A stretch of 18,691 bases of DNA from an uncultured Verrucomicrobiales bacterium (GTDB lineage: Bacteria > Verrucomicrobiota > Verrucomicrobiia > Verrucomicrobiales > Akkermansiaceae): assembly GCA_937916135.1 (NCBI GenBank), contig CALFTQ010000124.1, forward strand, positions 1 through 18,691, written 5' to 3'. The notes beneath the pieces are model-generated. The model did not search any database, was not told the origin of the DNA, and saw only the letters and a list, made by a program, of their open reading frames with translations. Position numbers and translations under genes: made by a program. Positions 5,614-14,653 of the stretch are shown here, piece after piece (the stretch's first letter is position 1; the number at the start of each line of letters is the position of its first letter).

Positions 5614-6588
5614 TTATGGTTCGATTCTAGCGCGGATGGCGGCAGAGTAGTTATCCATGGGCAGGTCGTAGCCTACGTAGCAGCGCTTGCGGATTTGCTC
5701 ATCCGTTTCACCGGGGCGGCACTGCACGGCGCCGTAGCGGATGAGCAGCCCGGCGATGCTCCCGTTGTGCAGGGGCAGGAAATCATATTGTCGGGGCATG
5801 GTGGGCACCAGCACGCGGAATCCGCTCACGAGGCCGGTGGAGCAGTTGCCGGTGATGGTGTTGTATGGCTGGTGGGTGGCTTCTGCATGGCGGGCGAGGT
5901 CGATGTAGTGCTGCAGCAGCTTGCGGGCGCCGCTCTGCTTCATGCGGAGGGGGTAGATGCTCAGGTCCTCGTGGCGGATGTTGGTGCGCAGCCCGAAAAG
6001 GTCTTCCTCTGTGCCGAACAGGTAGAGAATGCCGTATTGTTTATAGAGACCGGGAATGGCGCCTTGCTCCACCCCTTCCGGCAGACGCGTTTCGGCGGAA
6101 ACGGCAAAGCTGCGCCCATCGGCAAAGCGGAAGCTGAGCATCGTGTGGCAGATGGCTTCCATGCCATCCCAGTGGCATTCAGCGAAGTCCACGCCGATGA
6201 GGGTATTCAGGTCGTATGTTTCGGTTCGGTAGCGGGCATCACTGTCTGCCTCGGTGCGGTATCGGAAATCGCGCAGATTGCGGATGGTGAGCATGTCTCC
6301 CTGTTGTTCAAAAGCCGGAGCCACAGCCCAGGGTTTCTGCCACTGTGCCGGGGTGGGGCCCGGGATGCAGTGGTAGGTAATGATGTTCACCAGCACCAGC
6401 AGCCAGAGCACCAGGTGGGCGGAGGGGCGGCGGCGCTTCCACCACCAGAGCCCTGCGCCTGCCAGCAGCAGACCCGCCGGTATGATGCTGACGGGCTGGT
6501 AGTACCACAGCCCGATGCTCCAGAGCAAGGGGAGCACCAGCAGGAGGGAAGAGAGGATCCCGGCAGCGATGAGCAGGGGCTTTTTCAT
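5614..6588 (-). CDS. DUF4105 (Lnb N-terminal-type) membrane-anchored protein
   Basis: A 324-residue protein with three hydrophobic segments in the first 75 residues (AGILSSLLLVLPLLWSIGLW, SIIPAGLLLAGAGLWWW, LVLWLLVLVNIITY), followed by a soluble, probably periplasmic domain. That domain carries the DUF4105 signature YNTITGNCST, which matches the YNxxxxNCT core of the Lnb N-terminal domain family, thought to be papain/NlpC-like cysteine enzymes. An upstream conserved-looking segment (DFAECHWDGMEAICHTMLSFRFADG) carries histidines. In Lnb-type proteins the domain is linked to lipoprotein N-terminal processing; that role here is inference. Its ATG overlaps the batD stop by one base (TGATG), so it is the last gene of the Bat operon. 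Confidence 0.75.
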   Translation of the reverse strand: MKKPLLIAAGILSSLLLVLPLLWSIGLWYYQPVSIIPAGLLLAGAGLWWWKRRRPSAHLVLWLLVLVNIITYHCIPGPTPAQWQKPWAVAPAFEQQGDMLTIRNLRDFRYRTEADSDARYRTETYDLNTLIGVDFAECHWDGMEAICHTMLSFRFADGRSFAVSAETRLPEGVEQGAIPGLYKQYGILYLFGTEEDLFGLRTNIRHEDLSIYPLRMKQSGARKLLQHYIDLARHAEATHQPYNTITGNCSTGLVSGFRVLVPTMPRQYDFLPLHNGSIAGLLIRYGAVQCRPGETDEQIRKRCYVGYDLPMDNYSAAIRARIEP

Positions 6589-8972
6589 CAGAAGTGGAGG
6601 ATGACGGGCGGCTCCGGTGCTGCTCCGCCCGGCATGAGCGTGGCGGCGTCTGCGGCATTTATCCAGCCGCGCACACCGGTGAAGGTCTCCACGTAGCTCA
6701 TGCTGCCCCGGGTGGCAAGCAGGTGCAGCGGGGTGGAGGGTGTCAGCTTCATGATGCCTGCTCCCTTGGTATCAGCAGAGTTGCGCAGCTCGGTGGCGTT
6801 GAGCACATAGGCCACGTTATCCGGCGGCAGGGAAGATAAATCCGGGGTCTGGCGTGTGGTGTAGTATCCCCAGTCGGCGGCGCAGAGCAGCGAGGCGAGC
6901 AGGGAAATGGCCGTGCAGGTCTGCAACCAGGGCTTCTGCTCGCCCCGGCGGGCTATGAGCAGCGCTATGCACAGCGCCAGTATGGCTGTGCTCACCACGG
7001 TGGCAACCCAGAGCTGTGAGGGCGTAATCAGCGTGAAGATGTCATCCGTGACAGAGCCGGAGGGCAGCAGAGCCCCTTCCTTGCGCTGGATGAATTGAAG
7101 ATTGGCGCGGGCTTCTTTCAGGCCGGGGTCGTTCTGCAGGGCGCGTGCGTAGCAGAGCGCAGCCTGGCCGGGCTGACCCAGCCTGTAGTAGCAGTTGCCG
7201 ATGTTGTACTGGCGCAGCGCTTCCGGGTAGGCTGCATTCTGCTCCAGCTGGGAGATGGCTTTGCTGTACTGCCCGCCCTTGTAGTTATCCTGCGATGTGT
7301 TGGCCTGGCAGAGGGGCGCCAGGCAGAGCAGGAGTAGAACCACCTTGCTGCCGATGCTGCGGAGTGCCTTCATCATGATATTGCGTTCCTGCGGTGAAAT
7401 GGTGGTCTGCGCATCCGGGCGGAACACTTCTTCATCCCGTCGGTCGAGAATACGCTGGAGTTTAGGTGTCATGCTACCGGGCTCAACGTGTGTTTCGATG
7501 TAGGCGCCCACACCTTTCAGGAAGCTGAGTCCATCCTTGCGGGCGGCAAGCTCATTGAGCTCCTTATCCCGGGCGCGGCCTGCGGCGCCAGCGGCCATCC
7601 TGCGGCGCAGGGCATTGATACCCAGGGTGAGGAAGATGATGGCGGCCGGCAGATAGAGCAGGTACCACAACCAACGCGGCAGATTCCACACCGTGCCGTA
7701 CATGGCGCGGGGCATGTAGCCGTAGATATCCGTCATCTCAGCCACCGGCACAGTGCCGGCGGGGGGCGGCTCGGCAGCAGCCACGTGCTGGATTCCGCTG
7801 CCATTGGTCTCCGTGTTTTTCCACTGCAGGGGGATGGGGGCAGTGGCGGCCTGGCGGTATTCCATGCGCTTCGGATCAAAATAGGAGAAGGAGAAGGAGG
7901 GAATACCGCCTACCTCTGCCGTGGGGCGCAGCAACTGGCTGAACACCATGCCGAGTGTCTCCCCATTCGGGCCGACTATGGGTTTACGTGTAGCGGGCAC
8001 CAGTTTCCAATCGGCCGCATCATTCGGTTTGGGGCAATCGAGCTGTTCCAGGTTGCCTGTGCCTTTCACGGTGATTTCCACTTCCACCGCTTCGTGCATG
8101 GCCAGTGTTTTGGCATTGGTAGTAGCGGAAATGGTATACTCACCCACCATGTCGGCAAAATTGGCAGGGGCACCGGGGGGCAGCGGCAGGGCGCCGATGG
8201 TGAGGATGGGCAGCTCTGCTTCGGAGCGCATGAGGGTGAAGAAACCCTGCCGCTGTTCCAGAATAATTTTACCGGCCACATCCGAGTTGCCCTCGCGGAA
8301 GGGGGTGAGGGTGCCGCTGAAATCAACAGTGCGCCAGGTCTGTCCCTTGGCATAGGCTGTGGTAGTGCCCATGGCCTGGTTGTGTATCATGGCCAGCACG
8401 CCCTGCATGGTCGGCTGAAAGGTGCCCACCTTCACGTTTACGGCGCTCAGCTGCGGGGCGCCCACCGTGTCTATCCCGCCGGGTAACAGAAGCTTGATGG
8501 CGGTCTTCACCGGCTGGTGCGTATAGCCGTCCTTGATGTTCGTGTGCCAGAGCACGCCGAAGCTGACCGGGGCTTTCATCCAGCGAATCTGGCTCTGCGA
8601 AAGCACGGGGAGGGGCGGCACTTCTATGCTGGCCTTGCGCCCGGAGTTGTACTGCACCTCCAGATTCTTCACCTTGACCTCTCCCGGTGCATCCGGGATA
8701 ATCTGCAACGGGTATACCTCCATGGCGGCACGGTTCGGATCCATCGGGTTGGCTCCGGCATAGTGCTGCATGACTTCCAGGGCTGCATTTTCCACACTCG
8801 GCCGTTTCTGGATGCTGAATAAGTCCTCGCCTACCTCGGTATCCACGAGGTACAGGGCCACTTTTTCACCGGGAACGGCCACATCCACCGACCACACGGG
8901 TACCACGTCTGCCAGCACCGCGCCGGTGATGCTGCACACCAGGGTGTATAAAAACTTTATTGCATTTTTCAT
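6588..8972 (-). CDS. batD: BatD protein fused to a BatE-like TPR/SH3 protein
   Basis: 794 residues in two parts. Residues 1 to about 530 are BatD-like: a signal peptide (ending near VLADV), periplasmic beta-sandwich segments typical of oxygen-tolerance BatD proteins, a membrane helix at about 430-455 (LWYLLYLPAAIIFLTLGI) and a cytoplasmic helical tail. From about 533 a new protein seems to begin: MMKALRSIGSKVVLLLLCLA looks like a second signal peptide, followed by TPR repeats (about 560-630, with YNIGNCYYRLGQPGQAALCYARAL), two membrane helices (about 653-676 and 683-700) and a bacterial SH3-like domain (about 715-780, LNATELRNSADTKG...GVRGWI). This is the usual architecture of BatE. The reading frame is open throughout. 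The start at 8972 has no ribosome site; it follows batB by 20 nt. Bat proteins act together at the inner membrane; their exact role is unsettled. Confidence 0.85.
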   Translation of the reverse strand: MKNAIKFLYTLVCSITGAVLADVVPVWSVDVAVPGEKVALYLVDTEVGEDLFSIQKRPSVENAALEVMQHYAGANPMDPNRAAMEVYPLQIIPDAPGEVKVKNLEVQYNSGRKASIEVPPLPVLSQSQIRWMKAPVSFGVLWHTNIKDGYTHQPVKTAIKLLLPGGIDTVGAPQLSAVNVKVGTFQPTMQGVLAMIHNQAMGTTTAYAKGQTWRTVDFSGTLTPFREGNSDVAGKIILEQRQGFFTLMRSEAELPILTIGALPLPPGAPANFADMVGEYTISATTNAKTLAMHEAVEVEITVKGTGNLEQLDCPKPNDAADWKLVPATRKPIVGPNGETLGMVFSQLLRPTAEVGGIPSFSFSYFDPKRMEYRQAATAPIPLQWKNTETNGSGIQHVAAAEPPPAGTVPVAEMTDIYGYMPRAMYGTVWNLPRWLWYLLYLPAAIIFLTLGINALRRRMAAGAAGRARDKELNELAARKDGLSFLKGVGAYIETHVEPGSMTPKLQRILDRRDEEVFRPDAQTTISPQERNIMMKALRSIGSKVVLLLLCLAPLCQANTSQDNYKGGQYSKAISQLEQNAAYPEALRQYNIGNCYYRLGQPGQAALCYARALQNDPGLKEARANLQFIQRKEGALLPSGSVTDDIFTLITPSQLWVATVVSTAILALCIALLIARRGEQKPWLQTCTAISLLASLLCAADWGYYTTRQTPDLSSLPPDNVAYVLNATELRNSADTKGAGIMKLTPSTPLHLLATRGSMSYVETFTGVRGWINAADAATLMPGGAAPEPPVILHF
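7371..7390 (-). promoter_or_regulatory. Possible internal ribosome site and start for the BatE-like part
   Basis: Inside the batD reading frame, AGGAA (complement of 7386-7390) lies 9 nt upstream of a double ATG (7376-7371), which opens the signal-peptide-like MMKALRSIGSK segment. This is the layout of an independent batE start, so a separate BatE-like protein of 262 residues may be made from 7376 down to 6588 in addition to the fusion. Confidence 0.4.
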
Positions 8973-8992
8973 GAAAGTGTTATGTTGGGTGT

Positions 8993-10957
8993 TTAGTAGT
9001 CTTTATCGGGCGGGCGTACCTGAACATCCGCGTGCGGAATCGGGGAGCCTTGCTCTTCATCCAAATGGCTGCGGAGCACGGAGGCAGCATATTGGCGGGC
9101 CTTTTCCTCATCGCTGGGCTGGTCTTGCTGCGGGGCCTCTTCAGCGGCGGATTGTTGCTGGTCTTGTTGCTCCTTTTGCTCGGGCTGCTCAGGTTCCTTT
9201 TGCTCGGGCTGCTCAGGTTCCTTTTGCTCGGGCTGTTGCTGGTTGTTGTCCTGCTGACCGTTCTTATCGTCCTGATTGTTCTGGTCCTGCTTGCCGTCCT
9301 GCTTATCCTGGTTCTGCTGCTGGTCTTGTTTATCTTCCTGCTGGTCAGAATCCTTCTGCTCGTCGTCTTTGTCCTGCTTGTCGGCGTCCTGGTTCTGCTG
9401 GTCGTCCTTCTGCTGGTCCTGCTGCTGGTTGTTGTCCTGCTGCTGGTCCTGATTCTGCTGCTGCTGGTCCTGCTGGTTTTGTTGCTGCTGCTGCTGTTGT
9501 TTGAGCCTTTCGATTTCTTCTTCCAGCTTTTTGATGAGCTGGTTGATACCGGCTATGTTTTTCTGCGCGCGCGTGAGGGAGGGGCGGAGCTTCAGGGCAT
9601 CCTGGTAGGGGATGATATCCTGTTTCAGGGAATCGACAATCTTCTGCAAGGCCTCCGGCGTCACGTTCGGGGCGGCCGGCTCATCCTCGCTCAAGCCTTC
9701 TGCTGCATTTTCACCGTATAAGGCACGCAGTTCATTGAAGGTTGCCGTGGCATTGACCTGGCCCATCTGGTAAAGCGCGGCGGCCTGCAGCTCTGTATCT
9801 TCATCCAGCAGAGCTGTTGAGAAGGCTTCCTTGGCTTTATCCTTCTCCATATTCTTCATGTAGGCAAGCCCCTGGCTGTAGGCTGCGGCAGATTCTGCCT
9901 GTGGCGCAGCCTGTAATCCGGGTGTCATGCTACCGAGTGAGAGGATGATGAGAAAGCGCTTAGCCTGTTTCCATTCGGTGCTGCTGAGCATGGTGAGAAT
10001 CAGCAGGATGAGAGCTGTTGCGGCAAAGGGAGTGAAAAGGTCATTCGGAACCTTGTTCACGGAGAAGGCCTCCTCGTGCTTGTCCAGTTTGCGAACGGCG
10101 GCCTGCGTGAAAGCGGTGAGATTAGCGTTGGAGTCCATCACGAAATAATCGCCGCCTGTGGCCTTGGCAAAGTTGATGAGTGATTCCGTGTTGAGCTTGC
10201 TGATGACATGCTTGCCCTGCGCATCCTGCCACAGGCCGTTTTCTCCCCGAGCATCGGGGATGGGGCCACCCGCAGCTGTGCCGATGCCTACGGTGATGAC
10301 CAGCAGCTTGCTTTCCTTCGCTTCTTCGGCAATTTCCAGCGAGGAGTTCACGGTGTCCTCGCCATCGCTCAGTATGACCAGTGCGTTGGTGCTCCCCTCC
10401 GGGGTGCTGCGCTTGAAATCCTGCATGGCCTTGCGGAGCACAAGCCCGAAGTTCGTGCCGCCCACGCCGGCCCAGTTGCGGTTGACTTGCTCCAGTGCGT
10501 CACGCAGCGCCGTGTGGTCGTAGGTGAGCGGTACAACGAGGTCGGCCTCGCCGGAAAAGACAATCAGACCGATTTTGTCGCCGGGCAGGGCATCAATCAA
10601 TTCGTAGGCAGCGGCGCGCGCCTCTGCCAGACGCGAGGGTTTGACGTCCTCCGTCTCCATGGAGCGGGAGATATCCAGTGCAATGAGCAGGTTGCGGCCG
10701 GTGGCGGTGGCGCCGCCTTCGCGGTAGCCGTTGATGGGGCGCGCCAGGGCAATGATGATGCAGGTAAGCGCCAGCAAGCCGAAGGTGGCGGGCAGGGCTG
10801 TGCGCCAGAGGGAGCGCCGCTGCACCAGTTCCTGGTGCTGGGCGGAGATGAGCTTGCGCCAGCCCTGGCCGGTGCTGCGCCAGGCCAGCACCACCAGCAC
10901 TGCCAGTGCGGGGACAAGCAGAAGAAGCCAGAGGACGTTCGGATATAGGAAACTCAT
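8993..10957 (-). CDS. batB: BatB/BatC-like von Willebrand A protein with TPR-like region and Gln/Asp-rich tail
   Basis: 654 residues. An N-terminal membrane helix (VLWLLLLVPALAVLVVLAW) and a second (TFGLLALTCIIIALARP) precede a von Willebrand A domain with a complete metal site: D95xS97xS99 (DISRSM), T168 (GGTNFG) and D198 (LSDGED). A third helix (about 310-330) and a fourth signal-like one (about 337-355) follow, then helical TPR-like repeats (AAAYSQGLAYMKNMEKDKAKEAF...) ending in a coiled coil. Residues about 486-619 are a low-complexity tract made almost only of Q, D, K, E, N and P, before an ordinary 35-residue tail. The arrangement equals BatB joined to BatC. The gene lies 9 nt after batA, without a visible ribosome site. 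The vWA domain is periplasmic or cytoplasmic depending on topology; Bat vWA proteins are presumed partners of MoxR. Confidence 0.9.
   Translation of the reverse strand: MSFLYPNVLWLLLLVPALAVLVVLAWRSTGQGWRKLISAQHQELVQRRSLWRTALPATFGLLALTCIIIALARPINGYREGGATATGRNLLIALDISRSMETEDVKPSRLAEARAAAYELIDALPGDKIGLIVFSGEADLVVPLTYDHTALRDALEQVNRNWAGVGGTNFGLVLRKAMQDFKRSTPEGSTNALVILSDGEDTVNSSLEIAEEAKESKLLVITVGIGTAAGGPIPDARGENGLWQDAQGKHVISKLNTESLINFAKATGGDYFVMDSNANLTAFTQAAVRKLDKHEEAFSVNKVPNDLFTPFAATALILLILTMLSSTEWKQAKRFLIILSLGSMTPGLQAAPQAESAAAYSQGLAYMKNMEKDKAKEAFSTALLDEDTELQAAALYQMGQVNATATFNELRALYGENAAEGLSEDEPAAPNVTPEALQKIVDSLKQDIIPYQDALKLRPSLTRAQKNIAGINQLIKKLEEEIERLKQQQQQQQNQQDQQQQNQDQQQDNNQQQDQQKDDQQNQDADKQDKDDEQKDSDQQEDKQDQQQNQDKQDGKQDQNNQDDKNGQQDNNQQQPEQKEPEQPEQKEPEQPEQKEQQDQQQSAAEEAPQQDQPSDEEKARQYAASVLRSHLDEEQGSPIPHADVQVRPPDKDY
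9172..9235 (-). repeat. 24-bp tandem repeat within batB
   Basis: A 24-bp unit beginning CCTTTTGCTCGGG occurs at 9172-9195 and 9196-9219 with a partial third copy to 9235. On the coding strand it encodes the octapeptide period EPEQPEQK. The unit length is a multiple of three, so gain or loss of copies would keep the frame and change only the length of the low-complexity tail. Confidence 0.9.
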
Positions 10958-10966
10958 GGTGGTGAT

Positions 10967-12028
10967 TTACGGTGCGGGCTTGGGGCGTGCCAGGTTGATG
11001 GCGATGCCCAGTGCCAGGAAAATGAAGGCTGCGGCAAGCGGCCAGATGAAGAGTTCATCGTAGCTGATGAGCGTGCGCTTCTTAGCCTCAGTCTTTTCCA
11101 GTTTGTCAATGCTCTCAAAGGCTTTCTGCAGGCGGGCGCCGCTGCTGGCTCGGTAGAACTGGCCGCCGGTGATGCGGGCTATCTCTTTGAGCGTTTTCTC
11201 ATCGAACGTATCGACATTGGCGGTGTAGCGGGAAAGGCGTTCATCCTTGCCGATGGCGATGGTGAAAATCTTGATGCCGAGCTCGGCGGCCTGCCTGGCG
11301 GCATCCACGGGGGAGATGCTGCCGCGGTTGCTCATGCCGTCCGTCACCAGAATGATGACTTTGCTCTTGGTCTCCTTGCGCTCATTCAGGCGCAGCGCCG
11401 CCGAGGCGATGGCTGTGCCGATGGCGGTGCCATCCTCTGCTATGTAACCGGGGCGGCGGTCATCCGCCAGGTAAAATTCCTGGATGATATAGCGCACGAT
11501 ACCGTGGTCGAGCGTGAGCGGGCTGCAGAGCTTGGCCTTGCCGGCAAAGGCCACCAGGCCGATGCGGTCGTTCGGGCGGCCGGTGATGAACTCACTGATG
11601 ACGTGTTTGGCCGCGGTGAGGCGGTCGATGGCCACGCGTTGCTTGCGGCCCAGGCGGTCCTTGGCGGTGAAAAGCATATCCTGGCTGGCCATGGAGCCGG
11701 AGAGGTCGCAGGCAATCATGATATCAATGCCGCTCACCGTCTCTTCCGTGTGCTGGTTTTTCCACTGCGGACGTGCCAGTGCAATGATGAGGGCGGCCAT
11801 GGCCAGAGCCATGAGAAGGGGCCCTATTCTGCCGGCCAGCGTGGCAGGGCGGTGCAGGTGAGCCGCCGCAAAGCGGATGGTGGGATGCACCAGGCTGGCT
11901 GTGGTGCCGGGGCGGCGGCGCAGGAAAAGGAACAGCAGCAGGGCCGGCAGGGCCCAGAGCCAGAGCGGCTGGGCAAAGGTGAATTCCCGCGTGGCTTCCA
12001 CGGCTGCGGCTGTGCTGGCAAGCATCAT
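10967..12028 (-). CDS. batA: BatA-like von Willebrand A membrane protein
   Basis: 353 residues with the BatA layout: an N-terminal helix (about 22-36), a second helix (about 68-85, LLMALAMAALIIALARPQW), a central vWA domain and a C-terminal helix (about 330-347). The metal site is complete: D108xS110xS112 (DLSGSM), T201 (EDGTAIG) and D230 (VTDGMSN). The ALARPxW signature just before the domain is typical of BatA/BatB proteins. In the family these proteins work with MoxR ATPases at the inner membrane; in Bacteroides they were linked to aerotolerance. The start is a double ATG at 12028/12025 that overlaps the stop of the upstream gene (ATGA), and it has the best ribosome site in the operon. Confidence 0.92.
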   Translation of the reverse strand: MMLASTAAAVEATREFTFAQPLWLWALPALLLFLFLRRRPGTTASLVHPTIRFAAAHLHRPATLAGRIGPLLMALAMAALIIALARPQWKNQHTEETVSGIDIMIACDLSGSMASQDMLFTAKDRLGRKQRVAIDRLTAAKHVISEFITGRPNDRIGLVAFAGKAKLCSPLTLDHGIVRYIIQEFYLADDRRPGYIAEDGTAIGTAIASAALRLNERKETKSKVIILVTDGMSNRGSISPVDAARQAAELGIKIFTIAIGKDERLSRYTANVDTFDEKTLKEIARITGGQFYRASSGARLQKAFESIDKLEKTEAKKRTLISYDELFIWPLAAAFIFLALGIAINLARPKPAP

Positions 12029-12573
12029 GCTGCCACCTCCTTCTGCTGTTCGGCTTCTTTTTTCTGGGTCGCATCGATGCGGCTCACCAGGTCGCGGGCC
12101 TGGGCAATGAGCCCGTGGGCGCGTGTGACATCATGCTCTGTGGCCCCGGCGTATTTGAACTCCGCCAGTTGATCCAGCAGGTCGCGCGTCTCCAGCTGGC
12201 AGCTTTGCGGTACCCCGGAGAGTGAATCCATGCGCTGGGAGAACTCTTCGTGTGTTTCAAACAGGGCTGAATCCTGGGCCTGCCCGGCCAGGAAGGTGCG
12301 CAGAATCATGGATAGCCGCAGCGAGCATTCGCGCATGGGCGGCAGCTGCGCGTCCAGCTCATCCAGGGCAGCCAGTGCTTCCTGCAGCGGAGTGATGCCG
12401 GGTGCGGCTTTCTTCCTGTTCCGGCGATAGAGCCACCAGGCGGTCAGCACCGCCAGGGGAATAAGCACGCCGCATGCCCAGGCCAGAGGAATCCAGAACT
12501 CCTGCACCATGAACTGGTCTGCGGGAATATCCTTTTCCAGCGTGGGAATTGCCTGTAAAATATCGTTACCCAT
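12025..12573 (-). CDS. DUF4381-like single-pass membrane protein
   Basis: 182 residues. One membrane helix (about 28-49, IPLAWACGVLIPLAVLTAWWLYRR) follows a short N-terminus; the rest is a cytoplasmic helical domain (PLQEALAALDELDAQLPPM..., LRTFLAGQAQDSALFETHEEFSQRM...). Proteins of this size and shape (DUF4381) regularly sit between the DUF58 and BatA genes in MoxR/vWA operons, so the call rests on position and topology more than on motifs. The C-terminus is a basic/Gln-rich tail (ATQKKEAEQQKEVAA) whose codons contain the batA ribosome site. The gap to the DUF58 gene is only 6 nt. Function unknown beyond membership of the complex. Confidence 0.75.
   Translation of the reverse strand: MGNDILQAIPTLEKDIPADQFMVQEFWIPLAWACGVLIPLAVLTAWWLYRRNRKKAAPGITPLQEALAALDELDAQLPPMRECSLRLSMILRTFLAGQAQDSALFETHEEFSQRMDSLSGVPQSCQLETRDLLDQLAEFKYAGATEHDVTRAHGLIAQARDLVSRIDATQKKEAEQQKEVAA
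12034..12042 (-). promoter_or_regulatory. Strong Shine-Dalgarno site of batA
   Basis: AGGAGG (complement of 12036-12041) within AAGGAGGTG lies 7 nt upstream of the batA ATG at 12028, inside the end of the upstream coding region. It stands out because most starts in this window have no such motif, and it suggests that batA is translated independently and at a high rate. Confidence 0.75.
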
Positions 12574-12579
12574 ATACGG

Positions 12580-13470
12580 TTAGTGTGCGAATACGCGACT
12601 GCGGCGGTTGAACATCTTGCGCAGGGCGGGGATGAAATCCTGAGTGGTGAGCAGGTCAAGAAAATCGATGCCCAGCTGGTTGAAAACGCGTTGCCATTCC
12701 ATGCGGTGGGCCTGCATGGCTTTGGCGTGGGCGAGGCGCAGCTGCTTATCGCTTAAATCGCCCACCAGGAGCTCGCCGCTTTCCGGGTCGCGGAAGCTGA
12801 TGCGCCCGGCTGCGGGGAGCTCGAGTTCCGCCGGGTCATTGACGCGTACGGGAATCAGCTCGTGGCGGAAGTTCAGCTTGCCTATGGCCTGCTTGTCCAC
12901 TGCTGCCAGAAAATCGCTGATAAGGAAGACCATGGCGCTCTTGCGCTGGGTGCGCAGAATCTCGGCGGCCACCTCGTCCACCGTATCATCCGCCCCTGCG
13001 GTGGGGGCGCTTAGTATTTCGCGCACCACTCGCTGGCACTGCTTCATGCCCTTGGCGGGCGGCAGGTAGAAGTGCGGCTTGTGCCCGAAAAGCAGCAAGC
13101 CCACTTTGTCACCATTCAGCGCCGCGCTGTAGGTCAGCACGGCGGCAATCCGGGCCGCATATTCGCGTTTCGTATCGTCAATGCCGGCGCTGGCGTAGTC
13201 CATGCTCCCGCTCACATCCACCGCCAGCAGCAGCACCTGCTCGCGTTCCTCGTGGAAGGTGCGCACGTAGGGCGTGCCGGTGCGGGCGGTCACTTTCCAG
13301 TCGATGAAGCGGGGCTCATCCCCGGCGCGGTATTCCCGGAAATCATCGAAATCCAGCCCCTGGCCACGGAAGCCGGAGCGGTATTGCCCGGCAAAGGTGG
13401 CGGTGGACATGCGGCGCGCCTGCAGCTCGATGCGGCGCACTTTTTCCATGATTTCCTGGGTTTTATCCAT
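12580..13470 (-). CDS. DUF58 protein with von Willebrand A-like fold
   Basis: 296 residues, soluble. The DUF58 signature FREYRAGDEPRFIDWK (44-59) is clear, preceded by the basic GQYRSGFRGQGLDFDDF stretch. The vWA-like part has D85xS87xS89 (DVSGSM) and D186 in LISDF. In this family DUF58 proteins are encoded directly after moxR and are thought to be MoxR clients or partners. The gene follows moxR by 6 nt with no visible ribosome site, and is followed 6 nt later by the DUF4381-like gene, so it is an internal gene of the operon. It is of normal length and shows no missing part. Confidence 0.92.
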   Translation of the reverse strand: MDKTQEIMEKVRRIELQARRMSTATFAGQYRSGFRGQGLDFDDFREYRAGDEPRFIDWKVTARTGTPYVRTFHEEREQVLLLAVDVSGSMDYASAGIDDTKREYAARIAAVLTYSAALNGDKVGLLLFGHKPHFYLPPAKGMKQCQRVVREILSAPTAGADDTVDEVAAEILRTQRKSAMVFLISDFLAAVDKQAIGKLNFRHELIPVRVNDPAELELPAAGRISFRDPESGELLVGDLSDKQLRLAHAKAMQAHRMEWQRVFNQLGIDFLDLLTTQDFIPALRKMFNRRSRVFAH

Positions 13471-13476
13471 AGCGGT

Positions 13477-14460
<984 letters not shown>

Positions 14461-14478
14461 GGTCGTGGTTTGCGCACA

Positions 14479-14506
14479 AGTCTACCAGCTGCGCGCTCTT
14501 TGGCAA
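14479..14506 (-). promoter_or_regulatory. Candidate promoter of the moxR-bat operon
   Basis: On the minus strand TTGCCA (complement of 14501-14506) is followed after 16 bp by TAGACT (complement of 14479-14484). Both boxes are partial matches. A start near 14472 would leave a short leader of about 12 nt before the moxR ATG, in keeping with the short leaders elsewhere in the window. Confidence 0.4.
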
Positions 14507-14653
14507 GTTTGTTCAATGTCAGTTGACGCAGATGACCCACTCCACGTTCAATCCCATGTCAAAACAGCTATGTGGATGTATGTAAGTCATATCTCAGCCT
14601 GCGAAAGAAAAATCCTTGACTTACGGGTGCTTATAGTGCATCCTGCGCGTGCA

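Noticed and set aside
7488..8486. 332-residue plus-strand ORF opposite batD
   Set aside because: Gly/His-rich shadow frame without recognisable domain or start signals.
9032..9721. Plus-strand ORF with a very long Leu/Val-rich stretch resembling a membrane protein
   Set aside because: The hydrophobic run is the complement of the Gln/Asp codons of the batB tail (CAG/GAC read as CTG/GTC), so it is an artefact.
14616..14637. Promoter TTGACT...TATAGT for carboxynorspermidine synthase
   Set aside because: The two boxes are only 10 bp apart, too close for a sigma70 promoter, and no better-placed -35 box is visible.
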